Of a stretch of DNA of 64,000 bases, positions 59,434 to 64,000 are shown in pieces. Numbering within the stretch: the stretch's first letter is position 1; each line of letters begins with the position of its first letter. Source of the DNA: VXYL01 sp965199915 (GTDB lineage Bacteria > Pseudomonadota > Gammaproteobacteria > Pseudomonadales > Azotimanducaceae); NCBI GenBank assembly GCA_965199915.1, contig OZ241348.1, forward strand, positions 434,001-498,000, given 5' to 3'. The notes under the pieces were generated by a model. The model did no database searches and had not been told where the DNA came from. It was given only the letters and a program-made list of their open reading frames with translations. Made by a program: the position numbers and the translations under genes.

Positions 59434-60789
59434 TCAAAGAACCACTGGATCCTTGGAGTCCATGAACCGCTGGAAGTCCTCAAAGTCCGCATGTCTCAGC
59501 TTCTTGCCGAAAGAGCGTGCGAAGCGGCTTAGAGACTTGGCTGCCTTCTCCGGGTCACCTCCGGCCAAGGCAGCGTCTATTCTGTTGAAATGACTGTCAA
59601 AGGCGTCCTGTCGCGCTGCCAGCCACGCCGCGGCATCATGTTCGAACTTCCGTCTCTGCTCATCCATCCGCCTAACGGCCTCTGCGCACAAGGCCACCAC
59701 TCGCTCTGCTTCTTCCTCGGCAAGACGTGCTTTCTGAAACGTCGCCACACACGATTGGTAAACGCATGCTGACAACAGGTAGCCAACTGTGGAGCCAACC
59801 GCCGCACCGACCGGTCCAAAGATCGCGCCTGCGGTAGCGCCGACGTACAAGCCCGAGAGCGCTCCGCAACCGGTATCGCCAAGCCGTATGGCAGCTTCCT
59901 CGGCCGAGATTTCCCCTCTCACCCAAGACCGAACCGTGGCGCCTACGTCCACGACCGCCCAAGCCACGACAGCCGCGACGTTCGGCTTCGTGAGCGCCTT
60001 TGCTCCTATTTTGTGGCCGACACCCCTCACTGCCGCACTGCCGGCCGCCGCAGCACCACCATGCACGGAGGATCTAGCCGTATCCTTTGCAATCTCCTTC
60101 ACGGCTTCCTTGCCGCCCTTCTCCTCCTTGACCCAAGCCAAGAAGTGCTCAGGTGCCGAGGTAGCAAACCCCATGATTGCCCCCGCTCCTGCGCCTTGTA
60201 CGGCAGCCACGGCAGCTTCGCGTCCAACAACTTGCTTGATTTTCTGCATACCCGCGTAAGTCTTCGGAAAGCTTGTTGCGAAATCCACTTCGGTCCGCGT
60301 CGTGACGCCGGAACTCGCACCGCGAACCTCGAGCTTGTCCGTTATTCCACGTTTTGCGTCTGCGCTACCCCCGGTCGTGACCTTGTGCATACCATCGTGC
60401 TTTTTCTTAGAAAGCCCGTGTTGCACATACCTTTTGCTGCCTACCTTCGCTTGGACTTTGGCCCAAACAGACCTACCCACCCCGACTTCCATGTCTACGG
60501 AGGGGTGGTTGTCGCCGAGTACACGCGCTCGCTGAGGAAGGCCTTTGTTTGCAGCGTCTGTGTTGAGTTTGGCGGCCACAATGTGTTCAAAAATGAACCC
60601 TTTCGCCTGCTCTGGCTTCATTTTCGCCCTGCGATGGTATTCCTCAAGGAGCGACTGCATGCCCGCCCACAATTCGTCAGAACCCGCTGCCTCCTTACGG
60701 GCCGCTAGAGCACCGAGAGCGCTCGCCGCACGGCCGGCACCGCCGGCACCAGACGTCACTTGCTTTTCCTCCCGCGATTTACGGGCCAT
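59434..60789 (-). CDS. Unrecognised protein with nuclease-like N-terminus and glycine-zipper membrane region
   Basis: A 451-residue protein starting MARKSREEKQV. Residues ~50-160 contain GFIFEHIVAAKLN, then GDNHPSVDMEV and VWAKVQAKVGSKRYV. The order Glu ... Asp-x-Glu ... Gln-x-Lys is compatible with a PD-(D/E)XK nuclease, but this is a by-eye reading. Residues ~190-360 have several hydrophobic Gly/Ala-rich segments (AVQGAGAGAIMGFA; GLYVGATAGAIFGPVGAAVG) like pore-forming or membrane-inserting zippers. The C-terminus is a charged coiled coil. It overlaps the upstream gene by 11 bp. It is the third gene of a three-gene cassette. Confidence 0.7.
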   Translation of the reverse strand: MARKSREEKQVTSGAGGAGRAASALGALAARKEAAGSDELWAGMQSLLEEYHRRAKMKPEQAKGFIFEHIVAAKLNTDAANKGLPQRARVLGDNHPSVDMEVGVGRSVWAKVQAKVGSKRYVQHGLSKKKHDGMHKVTTGGSADAKRGITDKLEVRGASSGVTTRTEVDFATSFPKTYAGMQKIKQVVGREAAVAAVQGAGAGAIMGFATSAPEHFLAWVKEEKGGKEAVKEIAKDTARSSVHGGAAAAGSAAVRGVGHKIGAKALTKPNVAAVVAWAVVDVGATVRSWVRGEISAEEAAIRLGDTGCGALSGLYVGATAGAIFGPVGAAVGSTVGYLLSACVYQSCVATFQKARLAEEEAERVVALCAEAVRRMDEQRRKFEHDAAAWLAARQDAFDSHFNRIDAALAGGDPEKAAKSLSRFARSFGKKLRHADFEDFQRFMDSKDPVVL

Positions 60790-62008
60790 GGTCTTCGTCC
60801 TCACGCTGTTTTTTGCTAGCCGCGTGAGTGCCAGCAAGGAGGGGTGGCAGTGCCACCACCCCTCCTTGGTGATCTTTCGGACACGCAGCCGCTGGTGTCG
60901 TCGTCGTATCGGTTGACGGTGGCGACAGTCCCGTCGCGCCGCTTTCTTCATCCCGGCGAATCAGATCCGTACCATCGGCCAAGACCTGCCCCGTCGTCTC
61001 TGAGGGTGCGCCTTCCTCTGTAAGGAGGGGCGCATCAAGGACGTCTTTGAACGTCTGGGCGAACAGCCATGCGTGATGCACCTTGTGCTGGTCCGACTCC
61101 GGCAGTCTCCTGAGGCTGATGCGGAGTTTCCATGGAGGAAGCCAGCGCAAGAGCCAGCGCCATCGTCTCCTCTTTCTCTCAATCACCATCTCCAAGTCGT
61201 CCAAAACCAGCGTGAATCGATCATTCAGCTGCTTCGAGACTTCCTGAAACTGGCCCGCGACTACGGTGATAGCTTCCACGACGGCTCTCGCGGCTTTCAT
61301 TTCGCTCGCTGCCTTCTTTGCCTCTCCGTCCGTCCGCCTTGCGTTCGCCAAGTTTTCCCTAGCCTTGGCGGCCAACACCATTCCGCCGACAGCCAGTACT
61401 GGCCCCGCCACAATCCCGCCCAACACCGCCGCTCCACCAGCCATACCCAATCCTCCAGCTGCCTGCGATCCTCCGCCAAACCACGCAAGCGTTGCGTTGG
61501 TCGCGGCGACGCCGCTGAGCGTTGAAATGGCCGTGCCGGTTGAGGCGGACCCCAGCATAGTGGCAGCGCCGTAGCTAGCCACTCCCGCAAGCGCGCCTGT
61601 TCCGAGCGAGCTAACGCCGACCTTCAACACCTCGCTGGCGGCACTTGATTGGGCTCGTATTGCCTCGAGCTTTTCCTTTGAGAAATCCGCTGAGAAATCT
61701 GCGGTCCCAAGTTGATCGAGATCGGAAACTTGCACGTCGCGGAACTCGCTGAAGAGGGAGACGAAACGCCCAATCTGTTGTTGAAAGAGCTCAAGTCTGA
61801 GCTGGCCCAGAGATTCGAGTTCGGAGTTGCACTTCTCTTTCGCACGTACCAACTGCGTTTTCGCCTTGTCGAACCTGTTCGCGGCCTTTGCTCTCAGGTC
61901 GCCGGCTTCCTTGTTGTCGGAGTAGGCATCGACGCCTTTCTTCGCACCGAATAGGGCAGCAATCCCGCTGACTACGCCGACTGCGACCGGTATAAGTGGC
62001 AGCGGCAT
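60779..62008 (-). CDS. Unrecognised glycine-zipper membrane protein with coiled coil
   Basis: A 409-residue protein. It has an N-terminal membrane helix (PLIPVAVGVVSGIAALFGA), a charged coiled coil (~30-110), and then a long Gly/Ala/Ser-rich hydrophobic region (~125-225) with zipper spacing, for example GAATMLGSASTGTAIST and GMAGGAAVLGGIVAGPVL. A second coiled coil (~240-290), a basic segment (ERKRRRWRWLLRWL) and a Thr/Pro-rich tail follow. ATG 62008 lies two bases after the stop of the TerB-like gene. No family was recognised. The architecture suggests membrane insertion or remodelling. Confidence 0.7.
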   Translation of the reverse strand: MPLPLIPVAVGVVSGIAALFGAKKGVDAYSDNKEAGDLRAKAANRFDKAKTQLVRAKEKCNSELESLGQLRLELFQQQIGRFVSLFSEFRDVQVSDLDQLGTADFSADFSKEKLEAIRAQSSAASEVLKVGVSSLGTGALAGVASYGAATMLGSASTGTAISTLSGVAATNATLAWFGGGSQAAGGLGMAGGAAVLGGIVAGPVLAVGGMVLAAKARENLANARRTDGEAKKAASEMKAARAVVEAITVVAGQFQEVSKQLNDRFTLVLDDLEMVIERKRRRWRWLLRWLPPWKLRISLRRLPESDQHKVHHAWLFAQTFKDVLDAPLLTEEGAPSETTGQVLADGTDLIRRDEESGATGLSPPSTDTTTTPAAACPKDHQGGVVALPPLLAGTHAASKKQREDEDHGP

Positions 62009-62010
62009 CC

Positions 62011-62400
62011 TCAACCCCCCATCAATCGTTGCGCTTCCCTAAGCAGGGACAGCTGCCGCACTACCCAAGACTTGATGTCATCAAGAACATCGTCGCCGAC
62101 GCCGAGCGCGTTGACCAAGCTGTTCGCCAATTGCGATTCCGCCGGGTCGAACTCGTCGTTTGCGTACCCCATCCCGACGACCTCAAGGAGAAACGCTATC
62201 CGGCTCATGCGGTCGTCGAACAGGGCGGCGAGTTCATCCAACGGCACGTCCACCGCCTTCACGCCGGGCTGCACCTGGTCGCGAAGCACATCCAGCTGCT
62301 CCTGCTCGTCGTCGGCGACGAAGCCATCGGCACGCGCCATCTGCTGGGCATAGTGAAGCAGAGCGCTCTGCTGCCGTTCACTTAGGTACTGTACGAACAC
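62011..62400 (-). CDS. TerB-like helical domain protein
   Basis: A 129-residue all-helical protein. LSERQQSALLHYAQQMARADGFVADDEQEQLDVLRDQ has the helix plus acidic D-G-x-x-x-x-D-E-x-E loop of tellurite-resistance TerB domains. The second half (RIAFLLEVVGMGYANDEFDPAE) repeats the pattern. TerB-like domains often sit in membrane-associated stress or defence systems. It is the first gene of the three-gene cassette, coupled to the next gene. Confidence 0.7.
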   Translation of the reverse strand: MFVQYLSERQQSALLHYAQQMARADGFVADDEQEQLDVLRDQVQPGVKAVDVPLDELAALFDDRMSRIAFLLEVVGMGYANDEFDPAESQLANSLVNALGVGDDVLDDIKSWVVRQLSLLREAQRLMGG

Positions 62401-62586
62401 GTTAGGCTCCTCTGACTATTCTTGGGCGCTCGTCCGCCCGTGCGGGACGCACCGCCACCTCCCGAACCACCAAGTTCAAGCGTTCCGCCACGCTTCGCTC
62501 TTCTCCATGCGCCACTTATAGACCATCCGCGCCTCAATAGCCAGCCCTTTATTTCGCGCCGGCCGGACGGAAACGCCAAGGTGTTA

Positions 62587-64000
62587 CTAACGCCCTCGAC
62601 CGACGGCGTCCGCGAAAAACAACCCCTGGTCGCGTCGCCACGCCTGTTGGTGGTAGTCGTAGACCGCATGGCTGCCGAGCCGGTTCGCGCGCACGGCCTC
62701 CATGTCCTTGAAATAGTCGGCGGGGAAGGCGAAGGCGGCTGTCAGCAGCCCGCTGTGCAACCAACCGTCCGCCGGCGTGTCTTGCGCCGCGGCGATGCGG
62801 GCGGAAGGCGGCGCGCCCCAAACGGTGCCGATGCTCCAGCCCCACTCGCCGAAACTCGGCACGTTGGCGCGGTACTGCTCCGCTTGGAAGCCGGCGCGCG
62901 CCAACGTCTTGCCGATGGAGAGGAACGCCGCCTTGGCGTGAAAGGGCGATGTGGATTGCGTGGCGAACGCGCCGTCGGGCGCGAGCAGTTGCCGCACGCG
63001 GGCGTAGAAGTGGTCGCTGTAGAGGCGGTTCAAATCCGGGTGGTGCGGATCGGGCAGGTCGGCAACGGCCACGTCGAAGCGGGCGTCTTGCGCCGCCAAG
63101 CGCTCCACTTCGACGAACGCATCGCCCTCGATGATCGTCACGCGCGGGTCGATCAGCGCGTTGCCGTTCAAGCGCGTCAGCGTCCGGCTCAGCCACTCGG
63201 GAGCTTGCGGGTCCGCGCCGCGGAACAGACGCAGGAGCAAGGGGTCGATGTCCACCAGCGTCACCGTGGTCGGGTTCCAGCGCAGCACGTCGCGCAGCGC
63301 CATGCCGTCGCCGCCGCCCAGGATCAACACGTTGTCGCGCCGGTTCGCGGCGAGCATGGCCGGCGTGGTGAGATAGGCGTGGTAGATGCGCTCGTCGTTG
63401 GAGGCGAACTGCAACGCGCCGTTCAGGTAGAGGCTGAGCACGTCCGGCTTGCCGGCGGCCAGGTGCCGCTTGGTGACGACGATGTTCTGGTGGGGCGTTT
63501 GCAATCGGTACACCACCCGGTCCTTGAACAGCGTGTCGCCGAGATTCGCCATCCACTCGGTGCCGAACGCCGCGAGCACGACGAGCAGCGCGCCGAGCGC
63601 GCCGTGGCCCGCCCACAGGGCCCCGGCGGGGCGCAAGGCGCGGCGGTACAGCGTGAGAAAGCCCACGCCCACCAAGGTGTTCACCGCGGCCGCGCCCACG
63701 GCCGCGTACACGATGGGCATTTGCAGGCACACCAACACCCACACCGCGGCGCCGACGCCGGCGCCGATGTAGTCCGCGCCGTAGATCGTGCCGAGGTTGT
63801 GCTCAAGACGCCGGGCGTGGACGTGTTCGCGCACCCGGGCGATGAGCGGAATCTCCATGCCGATGAGAAAGCCGATGCCGAAGCCGGCTACGAAGGGCAG
63901 GAAGCGCGAAGCGGTCACCAGCGCGGCGGCGAGGCCGCCTTCCAAGGAAATGGAGACGTCCAAGCCGTACACCGAACGCAACCATTCGGGGAGCGCGTAG
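62587..64000 (-). CDS. Membrane-anchored spermidine synthase-like protein (5' end outside window)
   Basis: At least 471 residues; the frame continues off the right edge. The N-terminal part has several transmembrane helices (GFGIGFLIGMEIPLIARV; YIGAGVGAAVWVLVCLQMPIVYAAVG). The C-terminal part is a spermidine-synthase fold: LILGGGDGMALRDVLRW binds decarboxylated SAM, VTLVDIDPLLL follows, then VTIIEGDAF and DVAVADLPDP with the catalytic-type aspartates. Fused membrane forms are common; their substrates are often not spermidine. It is transcribed alone here. Confidence 0.88.
   Translation of the reverse strand, partial: YALPEWLRSVYGLDVSISLEGGLAAALVTASRFLPFVAGFGIGFLIGMEIPLIARVREHVHARRLEHNLGTIYGADYIGAGVGAAVWVLVCLQMPIVYAAVGAAAVNTLVGVGFLTLYRRALRPAGALWAGHGALGALLVVLAAFGTEWMANLGDTLFKDRVVYRLQTPHQNIVVTKRHLAAGKPDVLSLYLNGALQFASNDERIYHAYLTTPAMLAANRRDNVLILGGGDGMALRDVLRWNPTTVTLVDIDPLLLRLFRGADPQAPEWLSRTLTRLNGNALIDPRVTIIEGDAFVEVERLAAQDARFDVAVADLPDPHHPDLNRLYSDHFYARVRQLLAPDGAFATQSTSPFHAKAAFLSIGKTLARAGFQAEQYRANVPSFGEWGWSIGTVWGAPPSARIAAAQDTPADGWLHSGLLTAAFAFPADYFKDMEAVRANRLGSHAVYDYHQQAWRRDQGLFFADAVGRGR

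Overview
The window is a high-G+C (roughly two thirds, by eye), gene-dense bacterial chromosome segment. Gene order points to a Gram-negative, gammaproteobacterium-like organism. The evidence is nrdR-ribD-nusB-thiL-pgpA with 4-base overlaps, rpe-gph-trpE, a fused nuoCD and several lipoproteins. This placement is inference from synteny only. Unusually for that group, the segment carries mevalonate-pathway genes.

Layout. 1-7.1 kb: tail of an unidentified gene, an amidase, diphosphomevalonate decarboxylase, phosphomevalonate kinase, a PIN toxin and an RHH antitoxin, then a single gene encoding class II HMG-CoA reductase fused to mevalonate kinase. Together these cover HMG-CoA to isopentenyl-PP; HMG-CoA synthase and IPP isomerase are not seen. 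7.4-10.7 kb: a MaoC-type hydratase pair and a tandem duplication of a Uma2 nuclease gene. 10.8-17.7 kb: SDR, esterase, MBL hydrolase, and the nrdR-ribD-nusB-thiL-pgpA operon. 17.7-23.2 kb: xseB, a winged-helix-like protein, pgk, tRNA-Gly with a small att-like bounded island, an alcohol dehydrogenase and a VapBC pair. 23.2-28.3 kb: nuoA-B-CD-E, cut off from nuoF onward, then a membrane protein and its HTH partner. 28.5-38.9 kb: YbdK ligase, rpe-gph-trpE, an S9 peptidase, an Rpn nuclease, a desaturase, an ABM monooxygenase and an AAA+ ATPase. 39-48.4 kb: O-antigen ligase-like protein, two oligopeptide-type ABC ATPases without permeases, MgtE, an Asp/Asn hydroxylase, a TPR-sulfotransferase and an enoyl-CoA hydratase. 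49-51.4 kb: a type II-like restriction-modification pair. 51.5-59.2 kb: a MacB-like ABC export operon with three HlyD-type adaptors and a coupled ankyrin protein, broken by an ISAs1-family IS and by a one-base frameshift. 59.4-62.4 kb: an unrecognised three-gene cassette (TerB-like, glycine-zipper membrane protein, nuclease-like membrane protein). The window ends in a membrane-bound spermidine synthase-like gene.

The most striking non-coding feature is a family of about 85-100 bp double-hairpin repeats. Most copies sit directly against the TAG stop codon of a gene and in fixed orientation to it. Other local repeats include copied pieces of coding sequence beside pmk and nrdR, an 18-bp tandem repeat, and a sequence motif shared by the leaders of three PD-(D/E)XK-type nuclease genes.
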